Shown here: positions 1 through 11,787 of the stretch, one piece after another
Layout of the letters: every line of letters starts with the position of its first letter
Position numbering within the stretch: the stretch's first letter is position 1
DNA from: Acanthamoeba lenticulata
Taxonomy: Eukaryota > Discosea > Longamoebia > Acanthamoebidae
Assembly: GCA_002179805.1 (NCBI GenBank)
Contig: NAVB01000146.1
Span: forward strand, 1 to 64,000
Length of the DNA: 64,000 nucleotides
Direction: 5' to 3'
Made by a program: the position numbers and the translations under genes
The notes under the pieces: model-generated
What the model saw: the letters and a program-made list of their open reading frames with translations, nothing else
The model's database searches: none
What the model was told of the DNA's origin: nothing

Positions 1-1771
1 CGGAGCTGAGGAGAGGAAGAACCTTGAGGTCGATGTCACAGACTTCAGAGATAGCTGACCGAAGGGTGTCCTCATTGGCGTTGGTGCGAGTACGCTTGCG
101 CTTGGCCCGCTTGGGCGGGAGGCCCACCCGCTTGCCTCCCTTGGTCCGCGGTGACGCGGCCGGATCAAACTCGCCGTCTGACTCGAGCTCGTCGTCGGAT
201 CCCGACGCCGTCACCGCACCCGCACCGGCCTTTTTGCCCCGCGGCCGCTTCTTGGTTGGTGTTATGCCGAGGTTCGTGTCGACCGGCGGCTTGAGCAGTT
301 GTTGTTGCTGCTGCGCGTACGACGTGCGGCCCTTGCCACCTCGTCGGTCGGGCGAGGGCGGGGCGACTACTTTGTGCGGCGGCGCCCCTGTTCCCGCCAC
401 CAATGAATGTTCCGACCGCGGCGAGGCCTGACCGACAGACGTCGACGACGGCGGAGGCGGTATCTCGATTGCTCGTGCCCCGCTGTACACGCATGTAAGT
501 TGCTCTGCTCGAGGGACGAAATTGGGAGAGGGGGGGGAGGGGAAACCAACCTGACGGCCGACTTGGCAAGAAGGGTGCGCTGCTGATAGAGGACGTGAGA
601 GGCAAAGAAGGAAAAGGCACTAAGTTCCTCGGCACTAGTGAAGGAGCACACGAGCGACATGAACTGCTTTTTGGCCGCTTCCAGTCGTTCGAGGGCCCCG
701 CCGCCGTTCGTCGTGATACTGGGGGACAGGCCCAGCAACCCGGCGTGATCCTGATGGTGGTCGTGGTGGTAAGAGTGCAGCTGAGGCTTGGCGCCCTGGT
801 CCTCGTCCTCGGGGCCACCGTTGGGGTGGCCGTTCTCGCTGCGCAGCAAGGCTCCCTCCTCAGATTGAAGGGCCTCCTCATCGGTCTGGGCTTGGACGCT
901 CGCGCCGTCTCCATGCACGAGGAAGAACTGTGACTGGCTGTTGTTGGTCGTGCGCCCTGTTGTTGATGTCCCTCCACGCGATATCGGGTAAGCAACAACG
1001 TCCAGCGATTGGGCAGGGACACAGGGAGGGAGGGAGGGGAGGCCTACCGGGCTTCGACACCACTCTTGGTCTCGAGTTGAGGGCGTTGGGCTCGCATAGC
1101 GCGGCGAGCTCGCGCCGGAGGACGCTTACACGCTTGGGCCCCGCGCGCGGTGACTTAGCCGCGAGCGTGCTGCGTCCGGGGGAGGCCGAAGGGGGCTCGA
1201 CTCCTAGCCGAGCGTTGGCTTGTTGTTCTTGCTGCTTTTCCTCCTCATCCGTAATGGTATGACTTGTGGAGTCATGCTCGGCACCCGGTGCGCCCCCGTC
1301 GGTCTCTGCCGATGAGGGCGGCGGTAGCTCGGCGCTCGAGGGAGGATCGGCGGCTAGCCCGAAGTCTTGGAGGTGTTGAGGATGTTCATTGCTCACATGC
1401 GGTCCTTTATGTGATCCATTCGCGTGAGCAGCAGAGCTGAGGGGCGGTGTAGAAATCGCAAGGTCGCCATTATTGGCCGGCACTGGGTCCATTGGTAGAT
1501 CAATCGGATCAGAGCCGCTCCATCCAGGCGGCCACGAATGAGCTTTCTTTGCATCGCTGAGTAATTCGGAGGCGATCGCGATTTGATCTCCATCTTTCGT
1601 ATGTGGCAGAAACGTTGGTGATTCTTCGGTTTCTGCGACGAGGCCGACTTGCCTCTGTTCACCTTCCATGATTGCCGGTCTCCCGTCGCGTACGATGAGG
1701 GAGCTGGGCGTAAGAGCCGCAACTGACGCCTCGTCTGGGGGCTGCTGGCGTCGCTCGAGGGCGGTGCTCAT
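1..1771 (-). CDS. Unrecognised low-complexity protein, C-terminus cut by the window edge
   Basis: I do not recognise a domain. The start is the ATG at 1769-1771. The first exon (to about 1060) gives a Ser/Pro/Glu-rich, probably disordered stretch. A second exon (about 920-560) holds His/Asp-rich text and then a more ordered segment around ERLEAAKKQFMSLVCSF (near 690-640). A third exon (about 430 to the edge) is Gln-rich and ends with a strongly basic cluster, KRVGLPPKRAKRKRTRT (about 140-85), that looks like a nuclear localisation signal. The reading frame is still open at base 1, so the protein continues outside. Exact splice sites are not settled: the obvious donors do not keep frame, so boundaries are approximate. 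A nuclear regulatory role is only a guess from the basic cluster. Confidence 0.6.
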
Positions 1772-2150
1772 GCCCCGCTCTACAAAGGTCTTGGAAAGCC
1801 CGTCGGCTTTAGACGCTGTGTGTTTGTCTTCTCTCTTCAGACCTTCTTGTCGCTAAAGTAGACACTTGCTTCCACGATCAAGAAAAGGCCTCAATTCGTT
1901 CAAATTGATTCGCGGCAAGACGTGGTAAGCGAGCCCAGATCAGGGTTCAAGTGACTCTATCGAGAATGTTCCCTAGATGAGGCCAGCCTTCTCACCTTCG
2001 TCTCCCCCTTCTTGGCCTGCGTTTTTTACCGGTGTCGGCTGCACCACACTTAAGCAGGCGGCTGACAAGGAAAGGCACGCGAGGAATGCATGGGGAGAAA
2101 CGGAAGGTCTTTGTTGTTGTTGTTGATGATGAGCACCTCGACCTGCCTCG
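1772..2150. other. Intergenic: upstream of the first gene, downstream of superoxide dismutase
   Basis: No convincing coding stretch. It should hold the promoter of the gene starting at 1771 (-) and the 3' untranslated region of the superoxide dismutase gene (-). A TTGTTGTTGTTG-type run lies near 2112-2127. Confidence 0.4.
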
Positions 2151-3263
2151 TCAAGCACGCGAAGAAGGGCCGGGATACGCGGTGAGCCCTGAGTTGGTAC
2201 TGCCCTGGAGCATCCAGGAGTTCCTGGAGCTGGCTTCCTGGCGCTGAGACTCCACGAATTGCCAGTTGACCACCTTCCAGAAGTGGGTGATGTACTCCTG
2301 TGTGTGCCACACCACAACACAACACAGTGAACATCTTGTGGACCACTCACAGACGAGGCCTGAGAGAGGTTGGATGTGCATTTTTACCTTGCGGTTCTCA
2401 CGGTAATCAAGGAAGTAAGAGTGCTCCCACAGATCGACCACGAGCAGCGGGATGCACTGCGAGTCAGTTACGACAGTGTTGCAATTGGTGGTGTTCATAA
2501 TCTCCAGATGGCCGTCGCGATCTACCAACCACGTCCAGCCGCTGCCCATGTGCGCCGACGCGAACAGCTCGAACTGTAGGATACGAGGATGCGATGAGAA
2601 GAGCTCGCACACAGTCGCGGGAAAAGAAGAAAGGGTGGCTAGCGCACCTGCTGCTTAAACCGCTCGAAGCTGCCGAAGTGGAGCTCAAAGTCGTTGAGGA
2701 GTTGAGCGCCGGGCGATGTCATATCAGCGCCCAGGCACTGCCAGAAGAAGCTGTGGTTCCACGACTCGGCAGCATGGTTGAAGAGGGCAGTCTTTTGCTT
2801 GTCCTTGCTTGTCAGCACGATGAGGTCCTCCAAAGACAGCCCCTCCAGCTCCGTTCCTGTTGTTCATATAGGCGTTAATGAGGAGGAGGTGATGGCACCA
2901 AGTACGGCAGTGCTTCAAATTTTGCCCGATTGAAAAAATCACCTCCCCCCTCCCTCTATCGATGCTGGCACCTTCAATGATCTTATTAGTAGCTTGCAAG
3001 TGAACCAAATGATGCTTCTTGACATGCTGCTTGATCGCTTCCTCGGAAAAGCAGGCACTGAGAGTTTCCGGCTTAGTGAGCCAGTTAACATCCGGCAATT
3101 TGTGGATGCTCCGTCGCTGCAGCATCGTTGGCGTGGTTGAGAGCACGCCCCATTTCGAAGCGACGCAGCTGAGAGCGGAGGAGGAGGGCATGGCCCCCGT
3201 GCGGAGTGCGCTCGCAGTAGCGGTGGCAAACAGAGGGCGGCCGCTGCACACTTTCCTCATCAT
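2151..3263 (-). CDS. Iron-type superoxide dismutase, probably mitochondrial
   Basis: Converts superoxide to oxygen and hydrogen peroxide. Spliced exons read in order: a basic, hydroxylated leader from MMRKVCSGRPLFATATASA (start 3263) resembling a mitochondrial presequence; the first metal-ligand helix with the His pair in KKHHLVHLQATNKII; NHAAESWNHSFFW with the second ligand His (about 2770-2735); MGSGWTWLVD (about 2555); and VVDLWEHSYFLDYRENR, which carries the Asp and His ligands (about 2440-2390). The last exon ends at the TGA at 2151. Four introns fit: after IIEG, after FKQQ, after YRENRK and in the 5' part. WNHSFFW and the tryptophan-rich C-terminal motif favour the Fe family over the Mn family. 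The usual outer-sphere Gln of AAQxWNH is Glu here. The extra C-terminal tail after VNWQFVESQRQEA is unusual and could reflect a mis-set last exon. Confidence 0.88.
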
Positions 3264-3714
3264 CAAAATCTGGCTGATTGTGTTGGGGCTTCCGCCGGAG
3301 GATTTATCCGCCAACGGGCAAAAGAAAAGAACAGTAAAAAAGGACTTTATTCCACAAGAAAACAACCAAGTCAGCCTCGATTACAAAAAATGGTACATGG
3401 ACTAAGCCGTTCCTTGCCAGACGCGGCGTTACTAACTCTTTCATCTGTTGTAAATTGTTATATAGCAGCGACGCCTCCTTGCCTCTTCGTCCTCCAGCAT
3501 TTTTGGTAATCTCTCCATTATTTTTCATCTCTCTCTTTCTGCTTTTACTGACTTCTTGCTTGGATATTTATATAGGCTCGCGCAGCCTCTTTGGCCGCTC
3601 TTATGCCTCGGTACCTTATCTTGCGCTTGTTTCTTGGCGTGCGCGTGCTGATGTCTTTTGTCCAATGCGTAGTGGACGAGGCACCGGCCTGAGCAGGCCT
3701 TCCAGCAGGTGCGC
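3264..3714. promoter_or_regulatory. Divergent intergenic region between superoxide dismutase and rhodanese
   Basis: About 450 bp between two head-to-head starts, so promoters for both genes must lie here. It contains T-rich, CT-rich stretches (about 3525-3555). An intron-like segment from GTACCT (about 3611) to TGCGTAG (about 3673) would leave WTRHRPEQAFQQVRMGYF open into the rhodanese frame, so an upstream first exon is possible, but I found no in-frame ATG for it. Confidence 0.4.
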
Positions 3715-4017
3715 ATGGGCTACTTTCCGCAGTTTGTCGATGTGCGAGAGGCGGATGAGCACTTCAAGGAGCGCCTCAACGGCACCTTGAATGTGCCCTT
3801 GTCTCAGCTCAAGGCTGAAACCAAAGATGCCGACACCGCCGACAAGCTGGCCTACCTCAATCGCGAGCGCCCCGTCTACGTCCACTGCGACGGTGGCGAG
3901 CGGGCCGAAGAGGGTGCCACCATTTTCTCCAATCTTGGTTTCTCGGATGTGAGGCTGCTAGAAGGTGGCGTGTTCGAGATCTCTCGCGAGTCCGGCCTGA
4001 TCATCGAGAGGCAGTGA
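3715..4017 (+). CDS. Single-domain rhodanese (sulfurtransferase-like) protein
   Basis: A 100-residue protein consisting almost wholly of one rhodanese fold. It reads GYFPQFVDVREADEHF at the start (the VDVRE strand typical of the family), then GTLNVPLSQL, then VYVHCDGGERAEEGA, and ends in a GFSDVRLLEGGV motif. The active-site loop keeps Cys and Arg in the C-x-x-G-x-R pattern (CDGGER, about 3883-3903), so persulfide chemistry is possible. I chose the ATG at 3715. An upstream exon could extend the N-terminus by 10-20 residues or more (see 3264-3714). Single-domain rhodaneses are varied in role (sulfur transfer, cyanide detoxification, arsenate or phosphatase relatives), so the substrate is unknown. 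Confidence 0.8.
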   Translation: MGYFPQFVDVREADEHFKERLNGTLNVPLSQLKAETKDADTADKLAYLNRERPVYVHCDGGERAEEGATIFSNLGFSDVRLLEGGVFEISRESGLIIERQ

Positions 4018-4227
4018 ATTCACCACCCCTCGTCGCGCGCTGTGCAAAAGAGATACATTTCCCCTCCACTCACTCAGTGCCAACACACGATGGGATCACC
4101 ATTGGACTGCGCAGTCTCTTTGGTTGTTTGTTTGTTTGCACACAAGAGCAGCAGGCCGGATGGCTACAAAGTGGTGGAGTGTAAAGAAGAGGGAAGGAAG
4201 TCTCGTCGAGCGCGTTTGAGGACGCAC

Positions 4228-5616
4228 TTATTTGGCCTCACGGTGGTAGAGGAAGAAGAGAGCAAAGAGGGGCAGAGCGAACATCATGGAGGCGGCCGCG
4301 GCGTAGTAGGGATAGGCAGAGAGGATGAACCGCTCGAACTGGTTGTGGCGGAGCGGACGCACAGTGACGGCCTGACGGAGGTCGATGCGCGTGTAGCCGG
4401 GCCTGTGGTAGTCGACGCGGAAAGTGAAGATGCCGTAGACGTCGGGCACCTGGAACTGGATCTTGTGGGTGGCGCTGCTCTTCTCGTGCTGGAGGTTGAG
4501 GCGGTAGTAGGGGTCAAGCATGACAAACTCGAGCTGGACGGTCTCCAGGTAGGGCACCCACTTGCTGCCGTCCCACTCCTCAATGTCGACGGCGTACTCG
4601 ACCTGCTCCTTCACAGTGTACACGCGCGGGGGCTCGGTCTGGCCCACGAGGTGGTGACGCACGTTGGAGGCACGCAGCACGCCGCGGTCGCCAAAGGTCC
4701 ACGAGGCTACGTTCACGGCCAAGGCAGCGTTGCCGGCAGCGGCCGACTTAGCTTCAGTGCCGTCGAAGGAGATCGCCTTGGCGGTCTTGCCAAAGAACTC
4801 GTCCGAGAAGAAGCTCAGCGAGCCGGAGAAGAGTACTCGCGCGTTGTTGCGGGCCTGGAGGGCGGCGACAAGCGCGGTGGTGCGACCCTTGAGGGCCAGG
4901 TCGTCCTTGACCACGGTGTTGGGGGTGTGCACAAACGAGGTGGTGTAGGCCGAGATGATGGGGTGCAGGAGCGTGTTGCCAGCCTCGAGGGCGAGGCCCG
5001 TGCCGCGGAAGAGGATGGGACCAGCAACTTTACCAGTGATGATGGGCGCCTTGACGACATTCTCCTCGCCGAGAACGATGAGAGTGTGATCGCCCTCGTC
5101 GGCAGCGTCGAAGTGAAGGTGATCGATGACGTAGGTGTTGTCATCGCCGAACTCGACACCGCACTCAAGGGCCAGTTCGCGCACAGGCTCAGACACCTGG
5201 CTGTCGCCCGCAATGAGGACGTGATGGCCGTCGTCGATGAAGTTGAGAATGGAGTCGATAGACAGAGAACCACCAAACTCTGAACGAGTTAAAGAAAGTG
5301 CACGTCAGTGACTGCAATCGAAATAAATTTGGCCACGCTCGCACATACCCTCAACCTGCGGGGCAAAAATGACAAGGTTGTCGTAGAGGTAGTCACCATA
5401 CTTGCTCAGAGTGATGTCAGGGTTGGAGGCCTCGACAAATTCAAGCGCATGACCCTTCTCCTCCAGCGAGCGGAAGAAGATGGAGTGGGTGCTCTTAATC
5501 TGAAGGTCATCCAGCAACACTAGTGTACGCTTGTGCGTCTGCGCCGAGAGCGAGGCATGAACGAGAAGGGCGCAGAGGAGGACGATCGCGAAGCCCAAAG
5601 AGGCACGGTTCGACAT
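4228..5616 (-). CDS. DDOST: Oligosaccharyltransferase 48 kDa subunit (OST48/DDOST/Wbp1)
   Basis: A non-catalytic subunit of the ER oligosaccharyltransferase that moves the lipid-linked glycan to Asn of nascent proteins. Two exons, 5616-5349 and 5279-4228, join in frame to 439 residues, close to the family length. The N-terminus MSNRASLGFAIVLLCALLVH is a signal peptide. Then come KRTLVLLDDLQIKSTHSIFF and the GDYLYDNLVIFAP segment typical of the family. The lumenal part includes DIEEWDGSKWVPY and FRVDYHRPGYTRIDLRQ. It ends with a single C-terminal membrane helix (about 4330-4240, ASMMFALPLFALFFLY) and a short cytosolic tail HREAK whose Lys fits ER retention. An ATG four codons upstream (MGRQMSNRAS) is an alternative start. 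Confidence 0.96.
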
Positions 5617-6369
5617 TTGGCGCCCCATGATCTCGCTAAAATCGCTCACACAGAGACCAAGAGGAGACCCGAGAAAAGCGCTTCCATCGTGGTCCAACCA
5701 TAAATCAAACAATCACAAATTACAGAAAATCATTTCTTGCTGAAGAAAAAAAAAAATAAATCAAATATTGGATCGGTGTCCGCGAGAAGTCGCGTTGTTG
5801 TTCTCCGGTAGCGCACTACGCTTCTGCCCAACTCGCAAGATTGGTGGTTGGTGTTCCCCAGTCTTGTTAGCTCCTTTCTGTACTAGCTCTAACCGTAAAG
5901 AGCGAAAGCGAAGGGGACAAGAGAAAAGATTTTAGGGTCCAGAAGGCATTCCAGTTTTTTCCACGACGTCGTCGAGTCGATCGATTCTACCTGCTATCGC
6001 AGCTGTAAATCGATCAGGTTTGTCCCTCCTTTCTCCTCTATGCCCGCGCTGCTTTTAACGTTACCCCCCCCCCTCTCTTCTCTTTTTTCTACCTCGCAAA
6101 GAAAGCGAATCGCGGAACACATCAAACAATCGAGCGCGCGCTTCACCCGCCCATACCAGCGAACAAGCTCATTGCCGCTGTTTGAAGGAGGAGTCACCGT
6201 CACTTACGGCAACGGCTACAAACACGTCTCCCATACCAACCTTTACGTTTACTACGCCCCCGACGTCGTCTGCCCCTCTACTCCTGCGGTCGGCCACGTA
6301 GAAGCTTTCGACGAAGAAGAGCGCAACGAGAACGTCGTCTACGCCCCTTCTTCATCATTTTCACCACCC
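5617..6369. promoter_or_regulatory. Divergent intergenic region between OST48 and the ankyrin-Sec7 gene
   Basis: About 750 bp. It has an A-rich run near 5743-5765 and a C/T-rich run near 6064-6085, both common in amoebal promoters and leaders. The + frame of the ankyrin gene stays open back to an ATG at 6040, so up to 110 more N-terminal residues are possible. Nothing else recognisable. Confidence 0.4.
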
Positions 6370-9300
6370 ATGGCCTCCACTCCACTACAACCATCGCCGC
6401 GTGGCCGAGGCGCTGCCGTGCCAGCCGGCCCCTTTGAGGCCCACCGCGTGGCCCACGCGGGCCACCTCCTCGAGCTCCACCGCCTGGTCAGCGGCTACTA
6501 CGACGCCAACGCGCGCGACCCCATCGGCGCCACGCCGCTCCACCACGCCGCCCAGGGCGGGGACGCCGGCTGCGTGGCCTATCTGCTCCGCAAGGGCGCC
6601 GAGGTCAACTTGCAGGACATGCGGGGCCTCTCGCCCCTCCACAACGCCGCCTTTTCGGGCAACCTCTCTGGCGCGCAGCTCCTCGGTACTTGCTTCCCGT
6701 TGTCCTCCTTCCTCAACTCGCTGACCAACCACGCTGGCCTGCAGTGAAGCGCGGGGCCGACGTGAACCTAATCGACTGCACGGGCTCCACGCCGCTGCAC
6801 TACGCCTGCCTTTACCCGATCACGCAGGACAAGTTTCACCAAATCGACACCCACATCCCCGATGCCGGTGCGAGCGCTTTGTCGTCGTTGTCGTTGTTCC
6901 TTATGACCTCTCCTCGATCGATTCATTACGCTGACCGGGGACTCGTCGTTACGACACGTAGAGTGCAATTATGCCAAGCAGGAGAGTCGGGCCAACATCG
7001 TGGAGCTCGTCGAGAACGAGCGCAGGACCATGCGCGGCGGCGGCGACAGTGGGCTGAGCCCGCGGCTTGACGCGCCCAACGGCGCCGGTGACGCGGCCGA
7101 GGCGGGCGGCAAGACGAGCGCGACCGAGGGAGACATGGTCAAGCTGTTCCTCGAGCGCGGGGCCGACGTCCACCTCCAGTGCGACGGCGGCAGCCATCCG
7201 CTCCACTATGCCGTCATGTCGGGCAACAAGGCCGCATGCAAGCTGCTCCTCCGGGCCGGCGCTCGCATCAACGCCACCGACTACGAGGGCGCCACGGTTC
7301 GGGCCTTTACCCTCGAGTCCACTCCCTCTCTCCTGTCCTCGACTGATGGCTAACGCCTGTGCCTGTGCAGCCGCTCCACCGGGCGGCCAGCAGCAGCGCC
7401 ACTTGCACGGGCCTCCTGCTGCGCAAGGGCGCCTCGATCGAGATCCGCGACATCGATGACGCGACCCCGCTGCACCACGCCGCGCAGGCCTCACACCTGG
7501 CGCCCGGCGAGGCGACCCGGATCATCGACCAGCTGGTCCAGGCCGGCCTCCCGGTCGACTCCCACGACTGCCTCCAGGCCACCCCGCTCCACCTGGCCGC
7601 CTTCCGGGGCAACGTTCGTTGCTGCCTTTAGCCTGCCTGCCCCGCCTTGGCCTCGGCGACTCACGAGCATTTGTGTGTGCGCGCAAGCAGGTTGAGGCCC
7701 TGACGGCTCTGCTCGGGCTCGGGGCGTCGCCGCTGGCCAGCGACGGCCGCGGGGCCACGCCACTGCACAATGCCTGCTACGGCGGGCACGTCGAGGTGGC
7801 CCGGCAGCTCATCGAGCGCCTGCCCGAGGACCAGCGCGCGCGGTACGTCAACGCGCAGGACGCGTCGGGCGCGACGGCGCTGCACAAGGCCTGCTTCCAG
7901 GGCCACCTCGCCGTGGTGAGCCTCCTCTGCCAGCACGGGGCCGACCCGAGCCTGCGGGATCACGAGGGCGCCTTCGTCCTGCACAAGGCGGCCTTCAACG
8001 GCCACATTGACTGCATCAAGCACTTGCTCGACACCTTCAAGTCAGCGCCGACGACGCCCAGCCGCACACGCCGCGACACCAAACACCCGACCAAGCGCGG
8101 CGTCGATCTGACGGCTGGCGACACCGGCAGCGCGGCCGCGTCGCCGCATGCCAATACGGTCGACATTAATTCCCAGGACGACAGCGGCAGCACGCCGCTG
8201 CACAAGGCCTGCTTCAAGGGCCACGTCGAGTGCGTGAAGCTTCTGCTCGAGCGCAGGGCCAACCTGCTCGTCAAGGACGGCCAGGGCGGTACGCCGCTGC
8301 ACAACGCCATCCAGAGCCAGTCCCGCGAGTGCACGCTCCTCCTGCTCGACCTCCTCGCCCCGGCCAAACCCGCCGGCGACGCGGCGGCAGCGGCGGCGAC
8401 CAACGACGGCGCGTCATCAACGAGCGAGGACGAGAGCAGCGTAAACACGCCGGACAACGACCTGTTCACGCCGCTTCACATCGCCGTGTGCGTGGAGAAT
8501 GCCGAGCTCGTCCGTCTGCTCCTCGACCGCGGCGCCCGCGTCGATGTCAAGAATGCGCTCGGCCGCACGCCTCTCTTTTACGCCGTCCGGGCCGGCTACG
8601 CCGTACGCAACGCGTTGCTTGAACCTCTCAGCTCGCTTGGACCTGGACTCAGGCTCGGTCATGCGTGTGCGGTGGGTGTGTCGACAGGAAATCGCTCGCG
8701 CGCTGATTGTCGAGGGCGGCGCCGACGTGAACACCAAGGACGAGCGCGGGCGGTCGATCATCGACTTGTCACAGCACTATAACCGCGCCCTCAAGCCCGA
8801 CGTGCTGATGGCCTTTATGCACGAGCGGTGCGTGGTCGCGCTCTTACTGATCGTGTCGCGTTGCTTTGAGCGGTTGAGTGACGGCGCGTGGTCTAACAAC
8901 AACAGAGAACATCCCGTGGCCGAGCGGCTCAATCTGGACGCGCTCACGCCGGAGCAGATGAACGCGCTGCAGGAGGTCATCAAGCTCTTCAATCAGAAGC
9001 CCGCCAAGGGCATCGCCCACCTCATCGAACAGAAGCTCGTCGTCGACAAGCCCGAGGCCATCGCGCACTTCCTCCTCACCACGCCCAAGCTCGACGCCGC
9101 CCTCGTCGGCGACTACATCTCCATGCCGTTCGTCTCCCCATCTTTTTTCGGATTCATTTACTTATTTATTCATTTTAAAATTCATTTCGATTTGTTTGCG
9201 TTTATAATTAAATGAGACGAGCTGACGCTGAAGGCGACGGGCAACAGGGAGGAGTACAACCTCAAGCTGCTTGCGGCCTACACCGACTTCTACCAGTTCG

Positions 9301-11689
9301 CTGGACTCGACTTTGACATCGCCGTCCGGTAGGCGCCCTCTCTCCCCTTCCCTCAGCTGGCGCGATCAACGCTGACAGTCCTACGACGACGACAACGTAT
9401 GTGGTGTTGGGTTTCAGGCGGTTCGTGGGCTCGTCGTTTGTGCTCCCGGGCGAGGGCCAGAAGATCGGGCGCATCATGGAGGCCTTTGCGCGCCGCTACC
9501 ACAGCTGCAACCCCAATAGCATCTTTGCCGACGCCGGTGCGCCAGACCTCCTCTTCCTCCTCCTCCTCGGCATCATCATGGTCGTGTCTGACCTCGTGGC
9601 CGTCTTCGTCGTCGTCGTGGTGGTGGATGTCGACAGACTCGGTGTTCGTGCTGGCCTATGCGTTGATCATGCTCAACACGGACGCGCACACGGCGTCGGT
9701 GCAGAAGAAGATGACGCAGGAGGAGTTCATCAAGATGAACCGGGGCATCAACGGCGGGAAGGACCTGCCGCGGGACTACCTGGTCATGCTCTACAAGCAC
9801 ATCGTGGAGGACGAGATCAAGATGCGCACGGAGAAGGACAAGAAAGTCCCGTGGGCCGACGCCGACAAGTACGGCTACCTCCGCAAGCAGGGCGGCAAGC
9901 GCAAGGTCTGGCGCAAGCGCTGGTTCGTCGTCAAGGACCATTGCCTCTTCTACTTCAAGAAGAAGGGCGCCCCCGAGCCCGTCGGCATGATCCCTCTCGA
10001 GAGCCTCGGTCCGTTTCTCTTTCGTTCTTCCCCTCTCAACAAAACGATGTCCTTTGCTCTTCTGCTGACTCGGCCCACGACCACCTCTGAACAGTCGTCG
10101 AGAAGGAGCCCAAGGGACGCAACAAGCTGAGCGGCTACTGCTTCCGTCTCGTGCACCAGGACAAGTCCCAAAAAGTCAAGTCGTGCCGCTTCGGCGACTC
10201 CAAGCAAGGTCTGCCTCCTTCGCCTTCGCTTTCGTTCTTTTTCTTTTCTTCGTTCTTTTGGCTCACCCAAGGCGGGGCGGGGATGAAGGCAATCACGATT
10301 CGGTGCTGCTGTCGGCGAGCTCGGAGCAGGAGCGCGACTCGTGGGTGGCCACCATCCAGAAGAACATCGCGCACGGCCTCGTGTCCTCCACGAACGGGGC
10401 CGGGACCAGCGGGCCGGGCGAGTCGGACGTCCTCCTCGGGTCCGGCACGGCGTCGCCGGCCATGCGCTCGGGCGTGCCGGGCGACCTCACCCCGCGCGTC
10501 TCGCCTCGCACCAACTTGTCGCCGCGCAGCCGGGCCACCAAGGGACTCGACTTCAAGAAGGTAAAGGAACAGTCCATCTCTAACGCCAAGTCGAAGGTAA
10601 CTCCGCCTTCGGAGTTATAGTGTTCAGGCGGCCGTTCTAATTGGCTTCTGTATTTGTGTCCATAGTCGGGGCGGAGGTCATCGACGACCAGCGGCGGCAG
10701 CATCGGAAAGGCGGCGACGTCCCGGCCGCACCGCCCGTCGCTCGTGCGCCCGCTCGCGCCGGCGCCCGGCGGCGGTCTGACCGCCGGCGGCCAACTGACG
10801 ACCCCGCGCGGCACCGTCGTCGCCAGGTTCTTGCCCCCCACCTCTTCTCTTTCTCTTCCCCGCCCTCGCGTCTATCTCTCGACCCTCGCGCTCACCTGCC
10901 CTCGTGTGTTGGCTTCGCAGCACCAACTTGAACGGCCGCACGCGCACCAACACCGGCGGCGGCGACGCGCCCGCTGCGGAACCCGACGCCGGGAGGGCCG
11001 CTTCCACCACGCAGCAGGCCCGCAGGCCGTCGCCGGGCGTTTCGCTGATCGACCAGGAGGTGAGCCAGCACTTTGGGTCGGCGGCGCCCGCGCCGAGCTC
11101 CAAGAGCCTGAGGCCGCGCAAGATCAGCATGGCGGCGCCGACCGCCAGCTCCGCCGCGACGCTGGCCGTCGCACGGGCCGGACTGCCGCGCTCCCAGTCG
11201 TCGCGCGCCATGTCCGAAAGCGGCAACAAGGTGCCGACCTCGCCGCTGATCATGCCCTCGCCCTCGCTCTCGGAGGGCGACCTGTCGAGCCCCTCGCCCA
11301 TCATCGGCAGTCCTTCTGCGTCGCCTTCGTTGTCCTCATCGCCGCCGACCCAGCAGCTCGCCTTCTCGGGCAGCGCCATCCCGACGGGTCCCACGGTGGT
11401 GGTGGGCTCACCGCTGGCCACTTCGAGCGTCGTCATGATTCCCGTCCAGCCGGGGCCGCTCAGCGACAACGACAGCGACAACGACACTGACAGTGACGAC
11501 AGCGAGGACGAGACTCGTGGCAACGACGACGATGACGAGACCGACGAGAGCGAAGACGAGAGCGAGGAGGCCCCGGGCAAGGAGAAGGAAGTCTCGCCCG
11601 CCTCACCGCCGGTTCCCCTCCTCTCCAGCCGCACGCGCATGGGCACCTTTGGCTCGCGTGACGACATGGAGCGCGTCCTTGACAAGTAG
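6370..11689 (+). CDS. Ankyrin repeat - Sec7 - PH domain protein (probable Arf GEF)
   Basis: Predicted to load GTP on Arf-type GTPases at membranes. The N-terminal half (6430 to about 8790) is an array of roughly a dozen ankyrin repeats (TPLHxAxxxG units such as GATPLHHAAQGGDAGCVAYLL). Sec7 follows (about 8915-9800): LDALTPEQMNALQEVIKLFN, then SSFVLPGEGQKIGRIMEAF containing the catalytic Glu loop, then ALIMLNTDAHTASVQKKMT and GINGGKDLPRDYLVMLY, the second Sec7 signature. A PH domain comes next (about 9870-10370) from YGYLRKQGGKRKVWRKRWFV to the conserved Trp in ERDSWVATIQ. The C-terminal third is Ser/Pro-rich with an acidic Asp/Ser run (about 11460-11570). Many short introns interrupt the gene. 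I placed the start at the ATG 6370; 6040 is an alternative. Sec7-PH order matches cytohesins, but the ankyrin array replaces their coiled coil. Confidence 0.9.
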
Positions 11690-11787
11690 AGAGCTGGCTC
11701 CTTCTTGGTGGCCAATAAATCCTTTTTATAACTTTTTATTTATTTTATTTATTTTTGTTTTGCTATTAATTGTTTGGAAAAGAAAGA
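11690..11787. terminator. Convergent 3' region between the Sec7 gene and the Has1 helicase
   Basis: The two genes end 98 bp apart. AATAAA at about 11713 lies shortly after the Sec7-gene stop and is a plausible polyadenylation signal. The rest is T/A-rich. Confidence 0.45.

Noticed and set aside
4042..5283. 413-codon open frame on the + strand
   Set aside because: It is antisense to the OST48 exon, has no domain, and shows the same composition effect.
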